A program made the position numbers and the translations under genes. A DNA stretch of 64,000 bases, from the NCBI GenBank assembly GCA_036346405.1, contig CM070568.1:10856221-10920220 (forward strand), given 5' to 3'. The DNA comes from Phyllostachys edulis (lineage: Eukaryota > Streptophyta > Magnoliopsida > Poales > Poaceae). The notes beneath the pieces were generated by a model that was given only the letters and a program-made list of their open reading frames with translations, was not told the origin of the DNA and did not search any database. Positions within the stretch are counted from its first letter, which is position 1, and each line of letters starts with the position of its first letter. Positions 11,791-23,169 of the stretch are shown here, in pieces.

Positions 11791-11799
11791 AGCCATTTT

Positions 11800-12600
11800 T
11801 TTCCCCACATGCGCGCCCGTTCGTTTCTAACGCTTCATTCCCCAAACCCCTGCTGCTCCCTCTCCCAATCCCCATGTTGCTCCCTCTCCCAATCCCCGTG
11901 TGCTCCTCCCGTCCTCCGCCGCCTCCACCGCCTCCCCACGCCGTCACCCCCTCGTCCCTTGCCCACTTGCTGCGCCTCCCCTCATCTCCTCCCCACCTCC
12001 CTCGGCCTTGCCTGACCTCCTCCCGGTGCCGCCCGACTCCGCCTCCCGGCTCCCTCCTCCACCCGCCGTCACCCCTTGTCCGCCGCCCGCGCCGCCACCT
12101 CGACTCCGCCTCCCATTGCCTCCTCCATGGCTCCCTCCTCACTTCTGTGCGCCCCGACTCCGCCTCCTCGGCTCCCTCCTCCAGCCAGTGCCGCCCCTCG
12201 TCGGACGCCGTCGCCTTCAGTATCACCGTGCTTCTCTACATTGTGGTTGTGGTTGGATGGGGCCCAGCGTGGCAGTTAATTTGGGGGCCTAATTTGGATG
12301 GGTCGTGTGATCGGTGGTGTTCTTGATTTCTTCGTGCGCAGACGAGCGTGACGAGCACCCTCCGCCTCGTCGGAGCAAAGAACCGGACTATCTCTGCTGC
12401 AATGGTGGTAGCGGCTTAATTTGTTCATTTCGGTTTTGTTGGTGGCCGTGTGAATGTGTGATTGATTCTACCGTCGTTGTTGATGTGATAGGTTCTTACG
12501 TTGTTACTACGGTGAGGAGGCTGCGTTCGGTGATTGGGAAGATGAGTGGGAGGGCGAGGAGTAGGAGGGCCACGAGGTTGTGATCTGCTCTTTTCGTACT
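11800..12600. other. C/T-rich then GC-rich interior block of CACTA
   Basis: 11860-12220 is dominated by CCGCC/CTCC runs and gives proline/serine-rich open frames in all three plus frames, typical of composition rather than coding. It could be a 5' leader or captured host sequence. No domain was recognised. Confidence 0.4.
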
Positions 12601-15096
12601 CGAATATAGCATTATGTTTTGTGTCTTTGTGTATCTTTAATTTTAGAAATGCAATGCCCTTAATATTGATGGAGGAGTTCCTTTTAGAAAATATTGATGT
12701 AGGAGTTCACAACTAATATCAAAAAGTGAACAACATATATGTATGTAAGTATTTTAGACAAACATATATTTGTCTTGTTATTATCAATGGCACACATGAT
12801 TGATTAGTATCAGAGCCAATTATTAAACCATTAAAACCAAGCACATTTGAAATTGGATTTTCTTGATAATTAAGTTGATAAATATACTTCCACTAGCTTT
12901 TATAGATTCAGTTTCTTTGATCCTAGATCAAGTGTAAAGGTATCACAGTTTATCAGCATAAGTTGTTCCATGCATGCATCAATACTATGATTAATATTTT
13001 TCTCGACCTTGAGGCTTTTTTTTTCTTTGTTTAATATTAATTATTTAGCCCTTATATATTTCATGGATAATTACAAGCTAATTAATAGTATTTTGCACGA
13101 ATTCTCGATTGTTTTGCATAATTACACCTTGAAGTCTGTTTTGTTACTTCAATACTACACAAATCAACATTCATTTGTGAGTCGCTAGGAGTAGCTACTA
13201 GCCTACTACTAGCTAGCTCTAGCTATCCATTCTTCTTCTTTTTCTTTGGCACTGGCTTGAACCATTATGTTTTAACCATTGATGCAATCCAACCAATAAT
13301 CATTGCTCAATCTCTATGAGTGTACTCGGACTCAGGATCACCTTTACAAATTCCTTGAAAGGCAAGTAGAATAGTAGATCACGATTAAAAATTCTCTCTG
13401 AAAGTATTAGTAGTACTAAAACATATTTACCCAAGAAAGTATTGTGATGGTAGATGACATTTAATGATAATCGTCATACTTTGTACAAGAAAGATCTTAA
13501 ATTTTGACATCTTGTTTGCCCATTGAAATATTTGCTCACAGACTTGTGCCATCACGTGCGCACGTAAAATTATTTAAGAGTTGATGTGCACAAACATAGT
13601 ACTAGCCTTTTCTTTTCCTCTTTCTTTTTTACCACATCGTACATGATACTCCTAGGTAGAAATCAAAAGTTTTATGTAAGACAAATGTATCGAGAATGAT
13701 TCTATCACTTTTTATATTAGAGAGTCCGGTATAAAAATTATTTTTGATACATATATATTTTGAACTTTCTACACAACAATCTTTAGTTTCGTATATAGTT
13801 TATAAAGCTGATCGGATCATATATATATAGTACTACTTCACTGCGTGCGTTGCAACGAGCCAAATGGATGAAACGATCTTTGTACTCTGAAATGATGAAA
13901 CTGTTGTCTTCTTCAGAACAATTGGAGAGCACAAGGACCAAGTGGATGATTTTGCCCGCATTCTTTCACATAGAAAAACTAATACATATGTATGAACATA
14001 TTCATGCATGCATGTCTGATAAAAAATAAATATTAGTGCACGGTCAAATTGGTGTTATAAAAGCATATTCTTACACATGCATGCAAGTTCCCAAAGTTAA
14101 ATTGAGATGATTGCTTAGCTTCGCTTGAAGCATTTGCTTAACTCATTTCAACTTGCATCAATATTGACTTAATTTAGAATAGACTAAGTACACCTAGAGG
14201 CAATAACTCGGCGTTTAAGACCAGTAGGGAGGTTATATTTTGATCCTTGACATGGTGTAGTATTGGTTTTGAATGCGTCTAAAAAAATATTGGTTTATAT
14301 GATTTTGAAAAAGAGCTAACTTGTCTTACTCAAATTTCTAAATAAAAATAGCTACAAAGAGGGCCGTCCATATTGATATCACTGGAGCAATAAGGCAAAC
14401 TCCAATAAATTAACTTAAGAGATAAATCATGCATCTTCGCTACCCTGTCATTTTCTTATGACGTATCTTAATCCATGGTTATGAGCAAGCTGATATCTTG
14501 TGCTGTACATTTACCTCTCTTTGCTTAGCTCTAATCAACTAGCTTCTCCTGATTTATCATACACGCATATATTGTCATGGACCTGTAAGTCTGGAAAGTT
14601 GTCATCTATAGCCTAAACACTACATCCATCATGGTAGACTGAAGTCATTGAACTACATCATCCGTTTGCTACCTCTGGATTTAACCTATGATTCATTAGT
14701 TATTATATGGAATGGCTAATTTGGTCTTGTAGTTAACATCAGCTATTGTTATTTACTTTGTTTTCAATCTGTCCCTAGTCGTGAGACACTACTGATTCGC
14801 TAGGGCTTGATTGTTTTCAGTACTTACTGTGATCTTGCTTTGCTCCGCCGCCATTGTAGATCTCAATTCCCTAGCGCTTCCCCGACCGCCTCCACCGACA
14901 CATAGTTGCAGACCATCTTCCCACCGCAGACTCCTCGACTCCCTCAACTCCAAGAACTACTATAAGGTAGTGGATAAGTGGAAAAGAAATAAAATTTGCT
15001 TATTTTCTTACGTGTTGTTAGTTTATGGTGGATTGATATCTTTGTCATTATAATGCTACATTAATGTGTTAATAAATAATTGTATTCACTTATAAT
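12601..15096. other. AT-rich CACTA interior without recognised genes
   Basis: About 2.5 kb between the GC-rich block and the tnp2 region. I see only short open frames and no known transposon domain. It may hold introns or remnants of a second transposon gene, but nothing supports a call. Confidence 0.4.
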
Positions 15097-15564
15097 GGTA
15101 TTCATTTATATTGAAAGAAAGTGTTTTTATGCTCCGTTGATCATGTATATTGTCTTCATGTCAATCTGTTTTAGTGTTCATATATATGGCATGTATCCTA
15201 TGGTAGCTTCTAGCTAGCTCTGTAGTCGTATTTTTTGACATAAATAAAAGTCGGATTAAAATATGCATTATGTTTTGCACACTAGGATGGCTGAGGATCG
15301 TAGTTGGATGTACACTGGGCGTAGAGAGATGGTATTCATATATATTGAAAGAAAGTGTTTTTATGCTTCGTTGATCATGTATATTGTCTTCATGTCAATC
15401 TGTTTTAGTGTACATATATAGGGCATGCATCATAGGGTAGCTTCTAGCTAGCTCTGTAGTTGTAATTTTTGACATAAATAAAAGTTGGATTAAAATATGC
15501 ATTATGTTTTGCACACTAGGATGGCTGAGGATCGTAATTGGATGTACTTTGGCGTAGAGCGATG
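15097..15564 (+). repeat. 234-bp tandem duplication over the tnp2 start
   Basis: Copy 1 (15097-15330) and copy 2 (15331-15564) are offset by exactly 234 bp at several independent landmarks. Each contains an ATGGCTGAGGATCGT start region (ATG at 15287 and 15521) preceded by CACACTAG. Copy 1 reads MAEDRSWMYTGRREM and then runs into the next repeat; copy 2 continues into the transposase. Confidence 0.9.
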
Positions 15565-17795
15565 GGTGGTGTACCCAAGAATGGATGGAAAAGTCGATGA
15601 TTTTGTGGATCGAGCATTTGCTAGGAGTAATGGACGGGGTGTGTTGTGCCCTTGTTCGCGTTGTTCGAACACACGGCCACAAATGAGGGCAAAAATGATC
15701 GCAAACCTGTGCAAGTACGGATTTAGGGTAGGCTATACCGTGTGGGTGTATCACGGCGAGTCACAAGATAGCAGATCAGATGTGCTAAGGGAAGAAATGG
15801 ATGATGGCGGCCACAATGAGAGTAGGATAGAAGACATGCTAGATGATGTGCGTCATGCATATGGGCCACCTGCTGAGGAAGAACCGGAGCCTACAACAAG
15901 GGCTTTCTTTGATATGTTGTCAATGAAGTCAACCACTTCATGGGCACACACAGTGTCCCAACTAGATGCCATCACACGACTACTTGTGTCAAGTCTCGAT
16001 TCGGCACAAGCATTGCTTGCTTTGATGCATTCTTAAGCGTGTTTAGCACCCTTCTCCCGGATGGTCACAAAGCGCCCGCTAACTTGTATGAGGCCAAGAA
16101 ATTGATAAGCGCACTAAATATGCCATATGAGAAGATAGATGTTTGTCCAAATCATTGCATGCTATTTAGGAATGAGAATGTGGACAAAGATCTTTGTGAT
16201 AAGTGTGGTGAGTCTAGGTTTGTTGAGGTTGACTCGGTGATGGTCAAGAGGCGACTTCCTATTGGCGAAAAATACTTCGCTATCTACCATTTGTGCCACG
16301 AATCCAATGGTTATACATGTCTGAAGTTTCTGTCAAACAAATGGTATGGCACAAGTATGGTCGTCGGTACCATAATGATAAGATGGTCCACCCATCTGAT
16401 GGTGAAGCATGGAAGCAATTTGACCGAGAATATGTAGAGTTTGCTGCGAAGCCTCGGAACGTTCGAATTGCAATTGCAACTGATGGGTTTAACCCATTTG
16501 ATATGGGGGCTGTGCCATACAGCTGTTGGCCTTTGTTTGTCATTCCTTTTAACCTCCCACCCGGCGTTTGCATGCAGAAGCAGTACATATTCCTTTCCTT
16601 GATAATCCCTGGTCCTGAGTACCCAGGGAAGAATATGAGTGTATTCATGGAGCTGGTGGTGGATGAATTGTTACATGCTTGGGAACAAGGCATAGTGACA
16701 TATGATCGGGCATTGAAGCAGAACTTCACCATGCGGTCGCGTACCACACATCCATGCATGACTTCGGCCAGACGGATATTCGTGGGTGGTGCATGACATG
16801 GGAAGATGCCATGCCCAATCTGTAGGAGAGGCGTTGCGTGGTCATTGGCTAAAGCATGGTCGCAAGCACTCCTTCTTCGATTGTCATCGTCAATTCCTTC
16901 TAATTGACTACTGAATTGAAGTGACACAACTAGATTTAGGGCCAATATTGCTGTCCGATGGACCACCACGTCGTCTGGCGGTGAGGAGGTTCGTGCGGCT
17001 AGATGCTTTGAAGCCTCTTGATGATGGTGATGGGTTCGAGAAATATGGTGAGGAGCACAATTGGACTCACATTTCAAGTTTGTGGCGGCAGATTGCCCAA
17101 GGCAAGTGGTGCAACGAGCGATGGTTCTGAGAACTCTCGTCTTTGCTAGGGAGGCGGAGATTGTTGATGGACGGACAACACATTGTCAAGGCGGCTCCTC
17201 CATGGCACGTTACAAGAAGAACTGGTAGGTCAACATGTTCATATTGATTGTATGTTGCGATACATATGTATTGACCGCCGTGGTTTTTGGGTGCGAGGAA
17301 AGAAGAAGCGAGACTGTCTCCGATATGGAGGCATATGTAGCAACTAGGAGGGTGATCGGGAGGGCACCTTGTGCGGCCGGTAGCGATAGAGAACTTGGTA
17401 CGATTTACGATCATTTTGTCCCTAATGATTTTTGCTCCTCGATGATTTTGTCCAACAGTGCATATCTCGATCTTCGCTAAGGAGATTCATGGCCCGGACT
17501 ACGACGTCATGAATTCACCACTAGACGCGAAAGTCTTTGTGTACAAAATTTGGAAGGGAAGAAACATGGTCCTTTCTTCATGGGTGCGGTACATTTGCAC
17601 ACCGACAACCCTCTTGAGGTCCGATCCACGAGTCTTTGCATCAACGGATGAAGTACACCTTCAAAGTTGACAAACAACCATCACATGTTTCCGATCTCGG
17701 TTTTACGAGCTTGGCAATGCTGACAGAAATTGAGGCTAAGCGTGGTTGGAGAAAATGCTCCTGCGCAGTTAGTTGGAGCATGGTAGTACAATAAC
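15521..17795 (+). pseudogene. tnp2: CACTA tnp2-type transposase, frameshifted
   Basis: The start at 15521 (MAEDRNWMYFGVERWVVYP) opens the transposase-associated N-terminal domain, with its CPCSRC cysteine cluster near 15650. After a frame change near 15950 the tnp2 domain follows: ACFDAFLSVFSTLLPDGHK, LYEAKKLISALNMPYEKID, and CPNHCMLFRNE with a CDKCGESRF zinc-like cluster. Another frame change near 16300 leads to MSEVSVKQMVWHKYGRRYH, HPSDGEAWKQF, IAIATDGFNPF (candidate catalytic Asp), SCWPLFVIPFNLPPGVC and IPGPEYPGKNMSVFM. Later remnants are FEKYGEEHNWTHIS (about 17035), a segment around 17290-17440, and AKEIHGPDYDVMNSP (about 17470). At least three frameshifts plus stops destroy it. The intact family protein transposes CACTA elements. 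Confidence 0.9.
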
Positions 17796-17806
17796 AAAGT
17801 AATATG

Positions 17807-17810
<4 letters not shown>

Positions 17811-17868
<58 letters not shown>
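17811..17868. repeat. (AT)n microsatellite
   Basis: A pure AT dinucleotide run just after the tnp2 remnant. Tyr/Ile-rich reading frames over it are artefacts. Confidence 0.95.
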
Positions 17869-17870
<2 letters not shown>

Positions 17871-18869
17871 ATACTTGGCTAATGTATGGCAATGTGTAAA
17901 CAAATATCACAGCACTCGGGACAGGGACTCGACTTAATGTCTCTCCGTCGGGGAACCAACGCCTCACTTATCTATTAGGTTAGTAAGCGTGATCTTGATT
18001 ATTATATTGTTAGTCTCTTATGACCGCTTGATTGAAGACATTGAAATGACATGCAATGTAATTATTGGTCATCATCGCAAATTTCTTATAATCGATTTCT
18101 TATGAAAATGTAGGAGCGGCGGGATCGCTTGCTTTCTCGCTAATGTCAAGTGAAGATCTTTGGTCCTAATGTTCACACGACGTCCATCGCCGAGAGGCCA
18201 CCACCGTGTGCTTGCTATTTTCATGATATACTAAAAGGATACCAAGATAGAAAACATTCACAATCGGTGATTGCTAAAAATGATTAAAAATGGCTACATA
18301 TATAACTAATTCTCTATATCTATATCATAAATTCTTTTGAAATGTGTCAACATATAATAATTTGTATGTACACTCCTTTCTATGAATTTGATGATAAGTG
18401 CTTGAGACATAAATGTTGATCAAGAGTTCACAATGACAAAATATTGAGAGTTGGAGTTTAACATTTTTAGCTTTTGTGCTTTTCATGTTCTTAACTGATT
18501 TGCCATGTTATTATGTTGTTCATCATGATTTAAAGGATTTTTTTTGCTTTGTCAACAGTTTGGTTAATTATCTTTTCATGTAATATCAATTCCTAACTTT
18601 TGTTGTAAGATGGCACTAATATTAAGTTTTGCTCTATCTGTAGAACTCCCAAAATGATGCTTTTGTACGCAAAAGATTGAAGCAGGAAATTCTGTGCATG
18701 CAAATGGTTGTATTGATACTTGCTTTTCTTTTATGTACATAAGAGTATGAAATTACTATTTCGAACTGTCATATGTATAATGCCTTATGCTTACATTTTC
18801 GAACTTGAACTTGAATGTTGTGAGCTTGGGAACTGTTATGATGTCTATACATACATATATATACATATA
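17869..18869. other. CACTA interior, 3' part, nothing recognised
   Basis: AT-rich sequence between the microsatellite and the GGAT minisatellite. No domains or conserved signals were found. Confidence 0.35.
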
Positions 18870-18995
18870 TTGTGGAATGGATGGATGGATGGATTATTTG
18901 ATTGCTGTGGAATGGATGGATGGATGGATGGATGGATTATTTGATTGTTGTGGAATGGATGGATGGATTATTTGATTGCTGTGGAATGGATTTTA
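18870..18995 (+). repeat. (ATGG)n nested in a ~45-bp minisatellite
   Basis: Three to four copies of a unit TTATTTGATTGCTGTGG followed by a variable number of ATGG repeats. Copies differ mainly in ATGG number, pointing to slippage. Confidence 0.85.
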
Positions 18996-19019
18996 AATGA
19001 ATTTGTCAAAAATGGGGTT

Positions 19020-19571
19020 CTCATTGTTTTTGTCGTTTTCGAGAGTGTTTTGCGATTTCGAGTGTTTTTCGCTTTTCGATAAACGGACAAATTTTTCCCA
19101 GTGTCGACACTCTGAAATGAACTAAATAGTTCGAGTGTCGACACTCGGAAAAGACACTCGAGCGTGACAAAACTTTCCGAGTGTCAACACTTGGGAAAAG
19201 CGTGACACGTGGCAATTCGGCCGGATTTGTGGAATATTTCCCGAGTGTCGTTTTCACTATGCACTTTCGGGAAAATGGCGGTGTCAATTTTCGATGGTTT
19301 AAATCGGTCAAACGTTGACACATTCGAGTGTTTTTTGGTAGCATTACTAAGTGTCAACACTCGGTAAAGATTCTCGTTCTGGTGCGAAGGTTTCATTTGG
19401 ATTTTTTCCGAGTGTTAGAGTTTCGAGTGTAAACATAAGCACTCGGTAAAGTAATATTTCCCGAGTGTAACACTCGGGAAACTGTTATTATCTCGACTAA
19501 GCTATCCCGAGTGTTTGGCTTCTTTTCCCGAGTGTTTTTGGCACTCGGGAAATATCATGTTTCTGGTAGTG
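19020..19571. repeat. Right subterminal repeats of the 8-kb CACTA
   Basis: A dense array of CGAGTGT/ACACTCG motifs, more numerous than at the left end. It includes the palindrome CGAGTGTCGACACTCG near 19131, and ends in the terminal repeat TTCTGGTAGTG. Confidence 0.85.
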
Positions 19572-19574
19572 CTT

Positions 19575-20062
19575 GTAACGTCTGAATTTATTGAACTTCA
19601 GTACTTGTCTGTCTACAGAGTTGAGCTTTGCAAGTTTTTTCGGTGAATTCTGGCGTTTTGTCGCACAATACTGCAAAGCATTGCATAAATGCATAAATCT
19701 GATCATGCTTTCCGTGTCGACAGTTACAAGTTGCATATTATAAACTAGATACATGTCCGTGTGTTGCTACCGAGAAAAAACATATTACCCTAGCATATTG
19801 AGCTGTTGTTGGCTGTCGTTGGGCTTAGCCTACGCCAGTCTATCTACTCTCGTCGGGGTGTCACGGTGAGGTTCACCCTTGCTTACTTTGTGCCTCCGCT
19901 ACCATGTTTGGTACTTCAGGTCAAACTCTGGTGTCGCCCGCGTAGAACCTCCGCTGATGTGCTTGCGTTGCACCTTCTATTCTGCCACCATGCACTACAC
20001 CCGCTCCACCATGCTGTAGTGAACACATCAGACCCGCGGCCCAACAACGTGACCAATGCCTC
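19575..20062. other. Flanking sequence between CACTA and solo LTR
   Basis: Short non-repetitive stretch. Joining it across the CACTA gives a plausible empty site (…GTAAACTTGTAACG…). A plus-strand open frame at 19806-20111 has no recognisable domain and runs into the LTR. The last five bases, GCCTC, are the target duplication of the next element. Confidence 0.45.
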
Positions 20063-20158
20063 TGTCGGGACGAAAAATACAATTCTGGACCCTCTGTATA
20101 TACTGCACTAGTCTAGGATCATGCTAGTGCACATAGTGGCAACATCGATAAAATATCG
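20063..20158 (-). repeat. Solo LTR piece 1
   Basis: Aligns with 43380-43475 (TGTCGGGAC…GACCCTCTGT…GTCTAGGAT). Broken at TATCG by the internally deleted gypsy element. Confidence 0.88.
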
Positions 20159-20505
20159 TGTAATAGCCCAATTTTCAATTTCCAGTTAAAAATAAAATAT
20201 AATTATTTTTCTGGGTTTTTCTGAAATTTTAAAAAGCTTTTCTTATTTAGTTCAAGGCCAAAATAAAATTAATTGCAAAATTAGTTACCAATTATAAGTT
20301 GGAGCTATTTTATTTAAGTCCAAAATAACTTAGAGAATTTCTATGATTTTTTTTCATAATTTTTGGACTTTATTTGCTATTTTCTAAAGCCTAAATGAAT
20401 TAATCGAATTATTTAAATTACTAAATCAATTAAAAATCTCCAAACTCCTTTTGGGACGAATCTCACCCAGCCCAACTCACTTTCACACGCGCGCAGCCCG
20501 CTTGT

Positions 20506-20551
20506 GTTCGGACGGTCCGAACGTCACCATGCCCGTTCGGACAGTCCGAAC
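20506..20551. promoter_or_regulatory. Twin GTTCGGACnGTCCGAAC palindromes
   Basis: Two 17-bp palindromes, 20506-20522 and 20535-20551, spaced 29 bp start to start and about 270 bp upstream of the TATA box. Both are kept in the 3' LTR (24773-24789 and 24802-24818). The symmetry and spacing fit a dimeric regulator site; no binding protein can be named. Confidence 0.55.
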
Positions 20552-20820
20552 ATCTCTCTCACAGCATCACTTACACGTGGGACCCACTACGCCCACGTCA
20601 CCTTCTTCCTCTTTCCTTTCTTCTTCCCTGATTCCGCTCCGGTTCCTTCTGCCATTAGCACCGTTTCAAACATTCCAAACCCGGCTCAATCCTCATTGGA
20701 TTCCCCTAATTCCACGCGCATTAAAACCCCGTATCAAATCTCGCCTTAATTTCCTTAAAACCGCCGGCGTGGCCGCGCTATCAACTTGCGCCCTACGCTA
20801 CCTTGTCCTCGCCCGTGCCT

Positions 20821-20828
20821 TATAAATA
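20821..20828 (+). promoter_or_regulatory. LTR TATA box
   Basis: TATAAATA followed by GGAGCTC. The same core is present in the 3' LTR at 25049. It defines the likely start of the R region. Confidence 0.75.
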
Positions 20829-22412
20829 GGAGCTCCGGGACCGCCTTGGCCTCCTCATCCCAACACCGCCTCATAGCCCCTCTCTCCCTCAGTTGACCGG
20901 AATTTGGCATTGAAGCTCAAGCCCGAAGCTTCTTCTGCCGCGGAATTACTCACCATTGACGACGCTCTGGCTACCCCAACCACCCCATCGTCTTTGCCAC
21001 ACCAAGAGCTACACGGTGCCTCCTCTCATTCTACCTTAGGACCTCTAGAACGCCGGTGCCACCTTTGACCTAACCTCACCACCGACGACCAAAACCTCGC
21101 GCCCGCTAGCTCCCAAGGTGAGCATCATGTCCACCACGTCGCACTGGTCATTATGGTACCACTTGCATGGCTCGCTGTGGTGCAGAGCGCTGACGAGCTC
21201 AACGCCGGAACATCGCTGGCCACAGGCTGACGTGGCGTGTCCACGTACGCGCCATCTCAGTGCCATGTGAGCCCTAGTGCCTACGTGGCTGCTTGCGTGT
21301 ACGCTTGCGTGGACGTGAACTTTGGGACCACCCGTTTGGATAACGCATGAGAACGTTCGGACCACAAACATTGGGACCACATGACATAGAGAGAAAGAGA
21401 ATTTCCTTTAGGAATTTAATCAGAAAATTCCAGAAAAACCCTTTTTAGGATTTTCTTTTAGATTTAAACTTCCCGGGGTTCGTTCTCCTTCACACGAACT
21501 TCGATTTTCGACGATTCAAATTGCTAAATTCATATAAATTCAAGATCTAGCCAACTAAATCAAAATTATTTAATTTGGAGTTAATATGAATTTTCATTTG
21601 AATTTTTTGTGTTTATTTGAATTTGGCTCATTTTCACGTATAGATTTTTACGAATCCGGTGAATTTGAATTAGAAGAAGAACAGTTCTTCAAGCAAGGCA
21701 AGTTATACCCTTGAGTTGATCCTATTATTTTAAATTATTTAAGTCTATTTTAAGTTATAATTGCATGCATAATTCTATTCAGTTATTTTAATTCCTGTTT
21801 TAAAATCACTAGTTAATCTATTTCCTTTGTATGGCCAATGTTGATGTTGAATTGTCATTCCCTTGTCACCATAGATAAAATAAATTAAAATTTGAAAGAT
21901 TATATGCTTAGAACATGCTTAGACCAAAGTATTGAATTTGGGGAGTTTAGCCAAAATATTCAAATTTGATTCTATGGTATTGTCTTACCATGGAAGGTTT
22001 AGAAAATGCCTTTACTTGTGAAATAAAATAAAATGGTTTAGACCTGGGCATAATGGATGTTGGTATGGTGCAAGTTGATGCGTAGGATCGATTCATTTCT
22101 ATGATCGAGTCCAGGGTTGTGGAATGTTGCCCAAGTCAATTAAGGACCGGTCTTCAAGCATATTTTGCTACACCCCATCGTACTACCACATATCCTGAGT
22201 TGGCAGGATCTGGCTAACTAATTTGTAATGTTTCACCGTGGTCGTGCCATCCGGTTGCGTGGGTGTCTGTACGATCTACTTTTATGTATTCTGGCGCAAG
22301 AAGGGACTTAAATCCGGCAGATGGTTAGTCCAAAGGAAGCGAAACCTTAGTGTGGCAGGGCTACGGTAGGATGATGCTTTGTAAAGGCCTTGGCACATGC
22401 TCTAGACTACTT

Positions 22413-22545
22413 ACCTAAGGTAGTGAGCGGTGATATCGATGGATGCCAAACAAACTAGAGAAGTCGTGTTATGTGGGTAAAGCTATACAACCTCTGTAGA
22501 GTGTAAAACTATTCGAATAGCCGTGTCCACGGTCATGGACACGCT
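22413..22545 (+). promoter_or_regulatory. Conserved LTR module: two palindromes and a stem-loop
   Basis: ACCTAAGGT (22413-22421), CTATTCGAATAG (22509-22520), then an 8-bp stem CGTGTCCA/TGGACACG with loop CGGTCA. The second palindrome and the stem-loop recur in six other LTRs of this window in the same order on the element sense strand. Function unknown; it lies well downstream of the TATA box, so it should be in RNA. Confidence 0.6.
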
Positions 22546-23169
22546 GAGCAAAGCTACTCAAGTTAGAATCTTGTTTTGTTTTTAAAATGAATTTAGTAAA
22601 GGATTTTAGGATGGTTAATCCTTGTGGTAAATGTGGGCGGTCAGCTATGTGATAGGAGGGTATCCTTCACCATTCGTGATTGGAGGTTATCCACTATAAA
22701 AGTGACAATTTAAAATTTGATTCTAGTTATGGATTAAAACTTAGTATGAACATTTAAAAATTGAAAATGATGCTTTATGCAAAAGAACCCTATTAAGCCT
22801 CATTTGATTACACTTGCATGCATTATATTTTGTTATTAGGTGTAACTTGCGAGCACGGAAGTTGTGCTCACTCTTGCTGAATAACATTTATTCAGGTGAA
22901 GAATTTTATCAAGACGGTGACAATTAGGATGAATAGGCTACGCCCCCAGAAGATTGCTTATGGCGAATCGTGTGGCCTACTTATTTATTTTCCCTCCGAT
23001 GTTCTTTTATATTTGGTCGTGTGCCCAATTATGTATTGAACTCTGATTATCAATTAATAAATACGTGATATGATTTTGCTATCACTTTTGTTGACTGTGT
23101 ACACTAGCTATTCCTGGACTAGTGTATGAAATACAGATAATCCAGGATCTTTCGTTTCCAGGTTCGACA

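Larger units (their letters stand above)
11572..19571 (+). mobile_element. CACTA (En/Spm) DNA transposon, complete ends, decayed
   Basis: Terminal inverted repeats are CACTACCAGAA at the left and TTCTGGTAGTG at the right. The 3-bp target duplication CTT (11569-11571 and 19572-19574) is perfect. Total length is exactly 8,000 bp. Both ends carry arrays of a CCCGAGTGT/ACACTCGGG subterminal motif, the kind of site bound by TNPA-like proteins in En/Spm elements. A tnp2-type transposase gene lies on the plus strand at 15521-17795. No TNPA-like second gene was recognised. Frameshifts in tnp2 mean it could move only if supplied with transposase in trans. Confidence 0.96.
20159..23169 (+). repeat. 5' LTR of the deleted gypsy element
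   Basis: 3,011 bp, TGTAATAGCCC…GGTTCGACA. Includes twin TTCGGAC/GTCCGAA palindromes upstream of a TATA box, the ACTTCGATT-type conserved block (about 21487-21545), a GC-type donor-like CAAGGCAAGTT (21694-21704), and the palindrome/stem-loop module (22413-22545). Confidence 0.92.

Noticed and set aside
11603..12326. Several long frames on both strands in the CACTA left end
   Set aside because: Generated by subterminal repeats and CCGCC/CTCC runs; competing frames on both strands and no domain.
17641..17967. Frames with long Tyr-Ile runs
   Set aside because: Translation of the (AT)n microsatellite.
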